From JACMLD01 sp044227095 (lineage in GTDB: Bacteria > Bacteroidota > Bacteroidia > Chitinophagales > Chitinophagaceae), in NCBI GenBank assembly GCA_044227095.1, contig JBGAFV010000001.1:372001-436000 (forward strand): 64,000 nucleotides of DNA, given 5' to 3'. The number at the start of each line of letters is the position of its first letter. The first letter of the stretch is position 1. The notes beneath the pieces were generated by a model that saw nothing but the letters and a program-made list of their open reading frames with translations, did not search any database and was not told where the DNA came from. A program made the position numbers and the translations under genes. Positions 1-8,009 of the stretch are shown here, one piece after another.

Positions 1-75
1 GAGGTTAAGCGTAGTGGTTTGCTTTTCTATAGAACCTTCGGGCAGTTTAATATGATGGTGTGCTACTTCGGACAT
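1..75 (-). CDS. nuoD: NADH-quinone oxidoreductase subunit D, 5' end only
   Basis: The reverse strand from position 75 opens with an ATG and encodes 25 residues beginning M-S-E-V-A-H-H-H and ending T-T-T-L-N-L, then runs off the left edge. The T-T-L-N-L block is the usual start of the NuoD 49-kDa core, which normally continues G-P-x-H-P-A-T-H-G. NuoD helps form the quinone-reducing site of the complex I peripheral arm. Its position directly downstream of nuoC in a nuoA-B-C-D order supports the call. It is separate from nuoC, unlike the fused nuoCD of enterobacteria. Confidence 0.85.
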   Translation of the reverse strand, partial: MSEVAHHHIKLPEGSIEKQTTTLNL

Positions 76-345
76 TCTGTATTTATTAATCTCTGATTTC
101 TGATGTTATGATTTGTTTGCCATTTTCATCATAACTGTTTTATTTATGATTTTGTGATTGCGAGATTTCTTGATTTACTTTTATTCATTCTTCAAACCAA
201 ATCTCAACATCTCTACATTTCGCAATCAACAATTTTCACTCAATAATTTTCACATTTACCACACTTTCACATTTATCACATTTTCCAATAAATCCCTAAA
301 TCCCACAATCAACAATTATCACATCTCCACATTTTCACATTCTAC
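76..345. repeat. nuoC-nuoD spacer filled by a word-repeat element (copy A)
   Basis: This 270-bp transcribed spacer carries AT-rich quasi-repeats of CACATTT, ATCACA and TCCAC words. From about 139 to 345 it is clearly related to the nuoB-nuoA spacer at 1598-1790. A 25-bp block at 268-292 is identical to 1701-1725 (it starts CACATTTATCACATTTTCCA), and both copies share the TGATTTTGTGATTG opening and a CAATCAACAATT segment. The open frame across it (158-424, plus strand) is a by-product of low complexity and not a gene. Confidence 0.75.
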
Positions 346-849
346 CTACCTTCCAAACATTGCATCGTCTTTATCAATTCTTGTTCCGTCTTCCAGCGGA
401 AATTCTTTGCGCATCGGAAAATAATCCATCTCATCTACATTAAGAATACGTTTCAGATTTGGGTGACCGATAAAGTTTACGCCAAAAAAATCATACGTCT
501 CTCTCTCCATCCAGTTAGCGGCTGCATATAAATTGGTAGCTGTAAAAACATCGGGCTTCTCAATGTCAGTAAATATTTTAAACCTGATGCGTACATTATC
601 CTGCAGGTTGTGAAGGTGGTAAACAATCGCCAGTTCTCTTCCCTTTTGATCCGGGTAATGAACACCGCAAAGTGTAGTCAGGAATTGAAACCGCAGTTCA
701 GGATCGTCGTATAAAAATTGCAGCAGTTTAAGGTTTAATTCTTTTGGTGCTTCAAATGCAAGCATTCCATATGGTTCTTCAAAATTGGTTAGCTGATCAC
801 CAAATTTTGCAGTTAGTTTCTCTTTGATTATTTCGTTGGTTAATGCCAT
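346..849 (-). CDS. nuoC: NADH-quinone oxidoreductase subunit C (30 kDa)
   Basis: A 167-residue complex I subunit of the peripheral arm, acting at the cytoplasmic face of the inner membrane. The family signature is visible near residues 112-130 as W-M-E-R-E-T-Y-D-F-F-G-V followed by G-H-P-N-L-K-R-I-L, and the C-terminus has the usual P-M-R-K-E-F-P-L-E-D. The length fits a stand-alone NuoC. It is the third gene of the leftward nuoA-B-C-D operon and is flanked on both sides by repeat-filled spacers instead of the tight spacing normal for this operon. Confidence 0.97.
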   Translation of the reverse strand: MALTNEIIKEKLTAKFGDQLTNFEEPYGMLAFEAPKELNLKLLQFLYDDPELRFQFLTTLCGVHYPDQKGRELAIVYHLHNLQDNVRIRFKIFTDIEKPDVFTATNLYAAANWMERETYDFFGVNFIGHPNLKRILNVDEMDYFPMRKEFPLEDGTRIDKDDAMFGR

Positions 850-851
850 TT

Positions 852-940
852 TTGAGCTGTTAGCTGTTAGCCTTTAGTTGTTAGCCAGGGCAAACATTCT
901 TTTATTTCTTTACTAATAGCTAATAGCTTGCGGCTAATAG
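852..940. repeat. word-repeat hairpin (GCTRTTAGC words), nuoB-nuoC spacer
   Basis: The left arm (855-886) is built from GCTGTTAGC-like words and the right arm (914-942) from GCTAATAGC-like words, about 28 nt apart. The arms are complementary, so the transcript can form an imperfect hairpin. The element abuts the nuoB stop codon. The same word class recurs at 28836-29007, at the lpxD stop (about 40992) and inside the NadR-like gene (62531-62560). Confidence 0.7.
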
Positions 941-941
941 C

Positions 942-1523
942 TTACTGTATTCCATAACTCTCCATCAATTGCTTATACTGTTCCCCGTTTCTGCGGCGGA
1001 TACTTTCCTTGCCTACAAGTTCTTGTATTTTCATAAAACCATCCAGCACGGCTTCGGGTCTTGGCGGGCAACCAGGAATATATACATCAACAGGTATAAT
1101 CTGATCTATTCCCTGCAATACACTGTAAGTATCAAATATACCGCCCGAAGATGCGCATGCACCCATGCTAAGCACCCAACGCGGTTCGGCCATTTGAAGG
1201 TAAACCTGGCGCAGTACCGGGCCCATTTTTTTTGCAATGGTGCCCATCACCATTAACAAATCGCACTGGCGCGGAGAGAAGCCTACTCTTTCTGCACCAA
1301 ACCTTGCCAAATCATAATGAGAACCCATGGTAGCCATAAATTCTATACCACAGCATGAAGTAGCAAACGGAAGCGGCCATAAAGAATTTTTTCTTGCAAG
1401 ACCAACTACGCTGCTAAGATTGGTAGTAAAAAAACCTTCTCCCGTATAACCTTCTGGTGGCGCAACCGTGTGTATGGCTTTACCACCTTCATTTTTTACA
1501 TTGAATTGTACCGGACGGGCCAT
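942..1523 (-). CDS. nuoB: NADH-quinone oxidoreductase subunit B
   Basis: A 193-residue complex I subunit that carries the terminal iron-sulfur cluster N2 passing electrons to quinone. The four cluster ligands are visible: the Cys57-Cys58 pair in T-S-C-C-G-I-E, Cys123 in G-A-C-A-S-S-G-G, and Cys152 in I-P-G-C-P-P-R-P-E. The family core is intact. The start is an ATG with no obvious Shine-Dalgarno sequence. Second gene of the leftward nuo operon. Confidence 0.98.
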   Translation of the reverse strand: MARPVQFNVKNEGGKAIHTVAPPEGYTGEGFFTTNLSSVVGLARKNSLWPLPFATSCCGIEFMATMGSHYDLARFGAERVGFSPRQCDLLMVMGTIAKKMGPVLRQVYLQMAEPRWVLSMGACASSGGIFDTYSVLQGIDQIIPVDVYIPGCPPRPEAVLDGFMKIQELVGKESIRRRNGEQYKQLMESYGIQ

Positions 1524-1597
1524 AATATTTTTTTAGTTGACAATGATTAAAACGCTCAACTTAAATAACAAGTACTGGCATTGAATGTTTGACTCTA

Positions 1598-1790
1598 ATT
1601 TCTGATTTTGTGATTGTGGAATTTTTTGATTCTCCTATATCCAGCTTTCAAAAAAAAACTCAAAATCACCAAATCTCTACATCCGCAATTATCACACTCC
1701 CACATTTATCACATTTTCCAATAAACCTCAAAATCCCTAAATCCCGCAATCAACAATTCATCACATTTCCACATTTACCATATGCATAAC
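1598..1790. repeat. word-repeat element in the nuoA-nuoB spacer (copy B)
   Basis: Paralogous to the element at about 139-345. It shares an exact 25-bp block (1701-1725) and the same order of words: TGATTTTGTGATTG, then CAAATCTC, CGCAATTATCAC, AATCCCTAAATCCC and CAATCAACAATT. Two related copies in adjacent spacers of one operon suggest duplication or insertion of a common element. Confidence 0.75.
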
Positions 1791-1796
1791 ATTGGT

Positions 1797-2207
1797 CTAA
1801 TCTTCCCAGGTTAATGCGCCTTTTTTAATAATGTAAAAAAAGCCTGCAAGAAAAAATGCTACAAACATAATAACAGCTCCAAACCCTGCCCAACCTAACT
1901 CTTTAAAGTTAATGGCATAGGGATAGAAAAAAATCACTTCCACATCAAACAACACAAACAATATGGCAACAAGAAAATATTTTATAGCCATTGGCTGACG
2001 TGCATCTCCATGACTTTCTATACCGCTGGCAAAGTTTTCGAGTTTATCTGATGTTTTGCGCTTAGGGCCCAGCCAGTGTGTAATGACCATCATGGCGCTA
2101 AGAAAAATTACTGCAAAAATAAGTTGAATAGCTATGGGTAAATAGCTGGTTGCATTTGCCGTATCAGCTATTGGTGCGTTTACTTGAAGTAGGAACCATG
2201 ATATCAT
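1797..2207 (-). CDS. nuoA: NADH-quinone oxidoreductase subunit A
   Basis: A 136-residue membrane subunit of complex I with three hydrophobic segments (about residues 20-42, 77-98 and 107-128), as expected for NuoA. The conserved loop A-S-G-I-E-S-H-G-D-A-R and the segment F-V-L-F-D-V-E-V-I-F-F-Y-P contain the acidic residues typical of the subunit. It is the first nuo gene in the direction of transcription, so the operon promoter should lie between it and the hairpin near 2290. Confidence 0.96.
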   Translation of the reverse strand: MISWFLLQVNAPIADTANATSYLPIAIQLIFAVIFLSAMMVITHWLGPKRKTSDKLENFASGIESHGDARQPMAIKYFLVAILFVLFDVEVIFFYPYAINFKELGWAGFGAVIMFVAFFLAGFFYIIKKGALTWED

Positions 2208-2286
2208 TCAGAAGATGGATTGTTAAAGCGCAAAAATAAGGCAGCACCACCAAATTCCCGCTATCGCAAATGAAATTCCTGAAATT

Positions 2287-2317
2287 AAAAATCCCCCGTC
2301 TAAGACAGGGGATTTTT
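2287..2317 (-). terminator. intrinsic terminator of the TPR-protein gene
   Basis: A perfect 10-bp stem, AAAAATCCCC at 2287-2296 and GGGGATTTTT at 2308-2317, with an 11-nt loop. On the minus strand the stem ends in a T-run. It lies just downstream of the TPR gene and upstream of nuoA. Confidence 0.8.
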
Positions 2318-2355
2318 AAAATTTTATTGTGTTATCAGCCGGTTATTTTTAAAAA

Positions 2356-4026
2356 CTACTTTGCACCTGTTTTAGGTTTTGCAGCAGCCGGTCTTGTTGG
2401 CGCTTTAGCTGGAGGCCTGCTTAATATCTCTTTAAAGTTTGCAAGGTTAGCATTTGTTGGATCTGTTTCCAGTCCCTTATTGATATAGAATAATGCTGTT
2501 TCCTTGTCCTTTTTAACGTCATTATAATACGAGATCAGGTAATAATAAGCACCCAGAATTTGCACTTTATATTTTACTGAGTCCATTGCCCTACCTTTCT
2601 CTGCCAGTGTCTTATAAGCCTCTACTGCCAATCCGCCAGAATTTGTTGAATCATCCTGGGCTTGTTTACTTCTTGCGCACCACAAATAACCAAAGATTTC
2701 TTCAGGGTATTTTGATTCATATGCGCCGCAATAAATACTATCAGCCACTTTATAGTTCTTCGCCTGGTAATATTCCTGGCCAAGTGCATACAAGTCTGTA
2801 TTAGAAGGGCTCTTCTTCATTTTATACAGTTGCATTAAAAAGTCTGCACCTTCAGCACGTTTTCCTACTTTTTTTGACAAAGCCGCTGCTTTAGTTAATA
2901 ACTCAACTTTGCCATCGTATGAAGTATCTGCTGCTACTCCCCGTGAATAAGTAGCCAGTGCTTCAGCTTCATTACCTGGAAATTTAGCCAGCAGTTCTGC
3001 CCTGTACGAGTAATCCATCGGTACAAAACCTTCCGGTTTCTGTTTGGTAAAATAATCGTCCATGTATTTTTTAGCGTTTACAGAATCTCCCTGATCGCTA
3101 TAAGAATAAGCAATCAGCTTATAATAACGTGGATCTGCATTTGCACCCTCTGAACTGATTTTTGCCTGTGATTTTGCGATGACATCAGCATATTTTTTTG
3201 CTGCATACAAATTACCAATTTTATCATATTCAACTGTTGGCGTTGGATCGGTGATGGTAGTATATTTATCAAAATAAGTTAATGACTTATCTACATCTCC
3301 GTGGAAATAATAGTAATAATACAACTCATAATAAGCAGGTGCATAATTAGCATCTAGTTGTATAGCTTTTTCAAACGCTGGTAAAAACTGTTCTTTGTTG
3401 TTTTGAGTAAGATAGATTTTACCAATTTTATATTGTGCTTCGGCATAATTAGGATCCAGGCCAAGCGCTTTTTGGTAAGAAGTAACTGCAGCACCACCAT
3501 CTACCAGTTTGCGGTAAGCATCGCCCATGATAGAATAGGTAGCTGGGTTTTTAAAATTTTTGATCTGAGTGGCAAGATTCAATTTTTCTATACCGTAATT
3601 GGGATCACCTGACTTTGTATCAACATTTGCATTGGCCTGCCCAATTGCATTCAATACATCTATGTCTTTTGCTTTAGTTAAGCTGATGGCTGTTTCAAAA
3701 CGTTGACGTGCATCGTTTGATTTGCCTTCAAGCAATTCTATTTCCCCCACACCAACTAAAATAAGAGGGGCAGTACCATTGGTAGCAAGTGCTTTCTGGT
3801 ACAAATCTTTTGCTGCTGCCTGGTTTTTGTTTGAAAGATGAGTTTGTCCAAGCCAGTACACCGCATTAATGTCGTTTGGATTAGCGGCCAAAACTTTTTC
3901 AAATTGTTCCTGGGCACTTTTATACCTCTTGTAATAGAGAAATTTTTTACCCTGGTCAACACTTTGGGCTAAGAGCGCACCTGCACTCACCGCTACCGCT
4001 ACCAGGCTTAATGTAATTTTCTTCAT
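2356..4026 (-). CDS. secreted tetratricopeptide-repeat protein
   Basis: A 556-residue protein with an N-terminal signal peptide (about residues 1-20, ending A-L-L-A-Q) and many tandem TPR helices through most of its length, for example A-N-P-N-D-I-N-A-V-Y-W-L-G-Q and L-G-L-D-P-N-Y-A-E-A-Q-Y-K-I-G. The C-terminus is Ala/Pro/Lys rich. TPR proteins act as interaction scaffolds; this one should be periplasmic. It lies 107 bp downstream of the PstS-like lipoprotein and probably shares its operon. A PstS-like plus TPR pairing, often near TonB/ExbBD genes, is familiar from Bacteroidota; that is recall and no TonB gene is seen here. Confidence 0.85.
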   Translation of the reverse strand: MKKITLSLVAVAVSAGALLAQSVDQGKKFLYYKRYKSAQEQFEKVLAANPNDINAVYWLGQTHLSNKNQAAAKDLYQKALATNGTAPLILVGVGEIELLEGKSNDARQRFETAISLTKAKDIDVLNAIGQANANVDTKSGDPNYGIEKLNLATQIKNFKNPATYSIMGDAYRKLVDGGAAVTSYQKALGLDPNYAEAQYKIGKIYLTQNNKEQFLPAFEKAIQLDANYAPAYYELYYYYYFHGDVDKSLTYFDKYTTITDPTPTVEYDKIGNLYAAKKYADVIAKSQAKISSEGANADPRYYKLIAYSYSDQGDSVNAKKYMDDYFTKQKPEGFVPMDYSYRAELLAKFPGNEAEALATYSRGVAADTSYDGKVELLTKAAALSKKVGKRAEGADFLMQLYKMKKSPSNTDLYALGQEYYQAKNYKVADSIYCGAYESKYPEEIFGYLWCARSKQAQDDSTNSGGLAVEAYKTLAEKGRAMDSVKYKVQILGAYYYLISYYNDVKKDKETALFYINKGLETDPTNANLANFKEILSRPPAKAPTRPAAAKPKTGAK

Positions 4027-4133
4027 TGTCGATTCCTTTTGTTTTTAGTTGTAGTGTGCTTGTAAATGTATTAAAATAACCAATCCGGTAAGCTGAAATA
4101 AATTTAATTTAATGGCATTATTTTTTGCTGTTA

Positions 4134-5078
4134 TCAATTTATTTTAGTTGCCCTCACTTCAAAAGACATGCGGGAAGGAAACAGATAAGCCCGCTTAAAA
4201 ATCAACTGCCCTCTTTCGTAGATGAGGAAATTGGCAAATCCGCTGCCAAGCCCACTATAATTTTCTTTTAATATATAATATAACCCGCGAATCATTGGGT
4301 AGCGCTTGTAGGCAATATTAGCCTGGTAAGGTTTTGTATAGGCAACTGGCTGGCAAACGGCGCATTCAAGAGACGCAATTTTAACTTTCTGTAAAAAACT
4401 GGTTGTGCTTGTATCTTCTTTGTTTCCTACCCAGCTTACACCCACCAGGCCAATAGCATCGGTATTGTTGCCTACATAATCAATAACGCCTTCACTGCTT
4501 GTGGCTGCCATAACATTTTTGCCCAATGGTTGTCCTTTGGCAAGACTGTCTGTAACAAAACGCACTGTACTTGTAGAAGTAAGCCCATCAAGCACAACTT
4601 TGTATTTATAACCGCTGGTGCCTTTTACCAACGAACGCATATCATTCATGTCAAACAAAGAATCCTTTGAATCTTTGTTAACAATAACAGCAATTGCGTC
4701 TGAGGCAAGCTTTCCATAAATTGGTACAAAGCCAATTTTTTTCTTCATCAGTTCTTCTTCATCGGAGCTAAGTGGGCGGGTAATAAAAATCATGCGAATG
4801 CTGTCGTTATTTAAATCCCTGATGCATTCTGCTTCCGGTTTATAATGCGTTATAATTTTTGCGTTGGGGAAGGAAGCTTCAAAAACTTTTATCTGCGAAT
4901 CTATTACGGGTTTAAAAGATTCGTCTGCGCTGATGTGTATGGTACCACTGGTATTAGTATCATCGGCTGTTGATTGTTTTGATGGCGTACTGCTGCAAGA
5001 ACATATTATCATCGTCATAATTATACCCACTACAACAACCGTACTTAAATTTTTGGGAAATGTCTTACTCATGTTCAT
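4134..5078 (-). CDS. PstS-like substrate-binding lipoprotein
   Basis: A 314-residue protein with a lipoprotein signal: a hydrophobic stretch, then I-I-C-S-C-S-S near residue 28. The mature part resembles PstS/PBP-like phosphate-binding proteins: G-T-I-H-I-S-A-D-E-S-F-K-P-V-I-D near the N-terminus, an I-F-I-T-R-P-L-S-S-D-E segment, and A-I-A-V-I-V-N-K-D. There are no pst transporter genes nearby, so phosphate uptake is not established; Bacteroidota PstS-like lipoproteins next to TPR genes may have another role. Its ATG overlaps the stop of the upstream 78-aa gene (ATGA), indicating co-translation. Confidence 0.8.
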   Translation of the reverse strand: MNMSKTFPKNLSTVVVVGIIMTMIICSCSSTPSKQSTADDTNTSGTIHISADESFKPVIDSQIKVFEASFPNAKIITHYKPEAECIRDLNNDSIRMIFITRPLSSDEEELMKKKIGFVPIYGKLASDAIAVIVNKDSKDSLFDMNDMRSLVKGTSGYKYKVVLDGLTSTSTVRFVTDSLAKGQPLGKNVMAATSSEGVIDYVGNNTDAIGLVGVSWVGNKEDTSTTSFLQKVKIASLECAVCQPVAYTKPYQANIAYKRYPMIRGLYYILKENYSGLGSGFANFLIYERGQLIFKRAYLFPSRMSFEVRATKIN

Positions 5079-5311
5079 TCTGAAAAATAATTTTTTTTAT
5101 AGCCACGGTAAATGCGAAAAGATCCATATACCACGCAAAGCCCTGCAAAAGCATACCGGAACATCGGTGCCAGATCAACTGTAAAACCGAATTTTTCTGA
5201 AAAAGCAAAAAAGAAACCAATACCTACTATTAGAATTCCCCATCCATAATCGAGAATGGACCTTCTTAAAATATAATTTTTGGCTTTTCTGCTTTCGGGA
5301 TCAATATTCAT
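5075..5311 (-). CDS. small two-helix membrane protein, unknown function
   Basis: 78 residues with two predicted membrane helices (about residues 20-40 and 48-66), a charged N-terminus and a basic C-terminus (Y-R-G-Y-K-K-N-Y-F). I do not recognise the family. The 4-bp overlap of its stop with the start of the PstS-like gene shows it belongs to that operon, so it may support the lipoprotein/TPR system. Confidence 0.7.
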   Translation of the reverse strand: MNIDPESRKAKNYILRRSILDYGWGILIVGIGFFFAFSEKFGFTVDLAPMFRYAFAGLCVVYGSFRIYRGYKKNYFSE

Positions 5312-5513
5312 TTTATATCAAGGTTTTGCCTGTTGGCAAGTTAAGGAAATTTAATTTTCACTTTTAAAGGTTTGCATAGAGCAATAGTGGATTTCAAAAA
5401 AAGTAATTTGTTCATCCATTTAATTTGTTTAACAATTAACTTAACCCTGGGTAATATTTGCTACAAACAGGTACTATTTTTATGAGATGCGTATGGGCAT
5501 CTATATCCATAAA

Positions 5514-6242
5514 TCATGATAATTTTTGTGATTTACTATTTGTTGTCTGTAGCAGCACTGCGGCAACCATTCCGGCGGTCTCTGTCCGCAATCTTGTTTC
5601 TCCTAATGAAACGGCAATAAAACCGTGCTGTAATGCTACCGCAATTTCGTCTTGGGTAAAATCACCTTCGGGACCGATTAATACCAATCGGCTTGCATCG
5701 GCATCATTAACATCGGTTAAACTTTTCTTGTCATCTTCAATACAATGGGCAATAAATTTTTGCTGATAAAAAGCACCGCTGACAATTTTTTCAAGCCTTT
5801 CTGGTTCATGCAATTCGGGCAACCAGGATTGACGGCTCTGCAGCATAGCACTCACCAAAACATTCTTCATTCTATCGTGCCTGAAATGTTGTTTTTCTGT
5901 TCTTGCACAAATGATAGGGTAAATTATAGATATGCCTATTTCAGTTGCTTTTTCCAGGAACCATTCAAACCTTACCGGGTTTTTAACCAACGAAATACCG
6001 ATGGCTGTTTTTGCTGCGGGTGGCTTTATGTGCTTTATACCGGTAATGGCTATGCGGCATTTTTTTTTATGGGCATCGCTTATACTGGCTGTAAGCAAAT
6101 TTCCCTTTCCGTCGGTAACATACATTTGCTCTCCTTCCTGCATTCGCAATACACTTACTGCATGCCTGGAATTGCTTTCATCAAGTTCAAGTTCATTGCT
6201 GCCGGTATCAAAGCTTTCAATATAAAAAAATGGAAGACTCAT
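5514..6242 (-). CDS. rsmE: 16S rRNA (uracil-1498-N3)-methyltransferase
   Basis: A 242-residue SPOUT-class methyltransferase that methylates 16S rRNA at U1498 in the decoding region. The SAM-binding knot motifs are present: V-L-I-G-P-E-G-D-F-T near residue 187 and S-L-G-E-T-R-L-R-T-E-T-A-G near residue 212. The N-terminal PUA-like part contains R-H-A-V-S-V-L-R-M. The length is typical. It probably stands alone, with a word-repeat hairpin upstream. Confidence 0.95.
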   Translation of the reverse strand: MSLPFFYIESFDTGSNELELDESNSRHAVSVLRMQEGEQMYVTDGKGNLLTASISDAHKKKCRIAITGIKHIKPPAAKTAIGISLVKNPVRFEWFLEKATEIGISIIYPIICARTEKQHFRHDRMKNVLVSAMLQSRQSWLPELHEPERLEKIVSGAFYQQKFIAHCIEDDKKSLTDVNDADASRLVLIGPEGDFTQDEIAVALQHGFIAVSLGETRLRTETAGMVAAVLLQTTNSKSQKLS

Positions 6243-6247
6243 TTGGA

Positions 6248-6375
6248 GAGGTTAAAGGTATAGGATGTAAGGTATAAGGCTTAAAGTATACAGTCGTTTT
6301 ACTTTTCAATATGAATTATAGAAACGCAATTTAAACATAAACACCTTATACCCTTTATCCTTAACCTAATACCTC
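6248..6375. repeat. word-repeat hairpin (GGTATAAGG words), rsmE-dnaB spacer
   Basis: The left arm 6248-6280 contains GGTTAAAGGTATAGG and GGTATAAGG words. The right arm 6344-6375 (starting CCTTATACC, ending ACCTC) is its imperfect reverse complement, with a loop of about 63 nt. It has the same architecture as other gaps in the window but a different word. Confidence 0.65.
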
Positions 6376-6380
6376 TTTAC

Positions 6381-6410
6381 AAAAAGAAGCCCCGCAATTT
6401 GCAGGGCCCC
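6381..6410 (-). terminator. intrinsic terminator of dnaB
   Basis: On the minus strand GGCCCTGCAAATTGCGGGGC folds into a GC-rich stem with one wobble pair and is followed by TTCTTTTT. It lies about 20 bp past the dnaB stop codon. Confidence 0.75.
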
Positions 6411-6431
6411 TCACTTACTAATCCAATATTT

Positions 6432-8009
6432 TTAAAATGGTGTGTCTTCTTCATCCATCGGAAAATCGTTCATTTTACTGCCAGCCTGTACATATAGCTT
6501 AGCACCACCACCCGCTTCGTGGCCACCGCCATCTGGTGGTATTCTTTTAAAGCTACCACCGCCACCAAAACCTGGTGCACCGCCGGTTTCATCATCCTCA
6601 ATAAATTTTTGTATGTGCAATAGGGCACGCAGTTTTACATTTTCCAGGCTACCATTACGGTGTTTGGCGATACGTACATGCGTTTCTCCTTTATTGCTTT
6701 CGCCCATTTCATTCTGGTTGATATCATAATACTCCGGCCGGTAAAGGAACATTACCATATCTGCATCCTGCTCAATAGCACCAGATTCACGCAAATCGCT
6801 CAACTGCGGAATTTTGTTTCCTTCTTTTCTTGATTCTACCGCACGGCTTAACTGGCTTAATGCAATAATAGGCACCTGCAATTCTTTAGCAAGCCCTTTC
6901 AGGTTTCTGGAAATATTACTGATTTCCTGCTCACGGTTGCTGCCATTACCATTGCTGGTGCCACTCATCAACTGCAGGTAGTCTATGATGATTAGCCCAA
7001 CATTGTGTTTGTTTTTTAAACGGCGGCATTTTGCTCGAAGCTCAAAAATGTTTAGAGCAGCGGTATCGTCTATAAAAATCGGCGCTTCAGATAAACGCTG
7101 AATGCCTTTAGCATACAATTGTTTCATTTCATGCTCTTCCAATTTGCCACGGGCAATTTTTTCAAGCCATATTTCGCTTTCTGCAGAAAGTATACGCTGT
7201 ACCAATTGTCCTGCACTCATTTCAAGGCTAAAGAATGCAACACCTGTTGGTTTTACCGGGTTAAGTGCAGCATTACGGGCAAGGTTAAGCGCAAAAGCAG
7301 TTTTACCCACAGATGGACGGGCAGCAAGAATGATAAGGTCGGTACTTTGCCAGCCATAAGTTACTTTGTCAAGGGTAGGAAAACCGGTAGGCACACCCGT
7401 TATATCTTCGTTTTTGTGGCGCATATCTTCTATGCGTGCCACAGTTTTTACCAGCACATCATCAATCTTATCAAAATTTTTACGAAGGTGGTTATTGGTA
7501 ATTTCAAAAAGTTTGCCTTCAGCATCATCCAATAAATCGAAAACATCTGTAGAATCTTCGTACGAATCATTGATGATTTCACCACTGATGCGGATTAATT
7601 CCCGCTGAATAAATTTTTGCAGAATAATACGTGCATGCGCTTCTATATTGGCGCTGGAGACAACGGCATTGGTTAACCGCGTTACAAAATAAGGGCCGCC
7701 AACAATTTCAAGCTCTTCTTTACTTTTCAGCTCCTCTACTACCGTCAAAATATCTATGGGCTGATTTTTTTGCTGCAGGCCCTGCATCACTTTAAACACA
7801 CGCTGGTGCGCATCTATATAAAAACACTCTGGTTTTAAAATTTCAGCCACTACATCAAATGCACTTTTCTCAAGCATAATAGCACCAAGTACCGCTTCTT
7901 CCAGGTCTTTGGCTTGTGGTGGCACTTTGCCATACACCATTGTGCTTAAATCTATCGAACTCTTGCGCCTGCTTTTGGCGCGGTCTTTATTAAGGTTAGT
8001 CAAATCCAT
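6432..8009 (-). CDS. dnaB: replicative DNA helicase
   Basis: A 525-residue hexameric helicase that unwinds DNA at the replication fork. The N-terminal DnaB domain spans roughly residues 30-130. The RecA-like domain has Walker A A-R-P-S-V-G-K-T (about 230-237), Walker B L-I-I-I-D-Y-L-Q-L-M, and the motif R-E-S-G-A-I-E-Q-D-A-D-M-V. A Gly-rich, probably disordered tail follows (about 470-510). No intein is present. Its upstream gap holds DnaA-box-like sites, see 8272-8352. Confidence 0.97.
   Translation of the reverse strand: MDLTNLNKDRAKSRRKSSIDLSTMVYGKVPPQAKDLEEAVLGAIMLEKSAFDVVAEILKPECFYIDAHQRVFKVMQGLQQKNQPIDILTVVEELKSKEELEIVGGPYFVTRLTNAVVSSANIEAHARIILQKFIQRELIRISGEIINDSYEDSTDVFDLLDDAEGKLFEITNNHLRKNFDKIDDVLVKTVARIEDMRHKNEDITGVPTGFPTLDKVTYGWQSTDLIILAARPSVGKTAFALNLARNAALNPVKPTGVAFFSLEMSAGQLVQRILSAESEIWLEKIARGKLEEHEMKQLYAKGIQRLSEAPIFIDDTAALNIFELRAKCRRLKNKHNVGLIIIDYLQLMSGTSNGNGSNREQEISNISRNLKGLAKELQVPIIALSQLSRAVESRKEGNKIPQLSDLRESGAIEQDADMVMFLYRPEYYDINQNEMGESNKGETHVRIAKHRNGSLENVKLRALLHIQKFIEDDETGGAPGFGGGGSFKRIPPDGGGHEAGGGAKLYVQAGSKMNDFPMDEEDTPF

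Noticed and set aside
158..424. 88-aa plus-strand open frame across the nuoC-nuoD spacer
   Set aside because: It consists of low-complexity repeat words and overlaps the nuoC end on the opposite strand; no protein-like composition.
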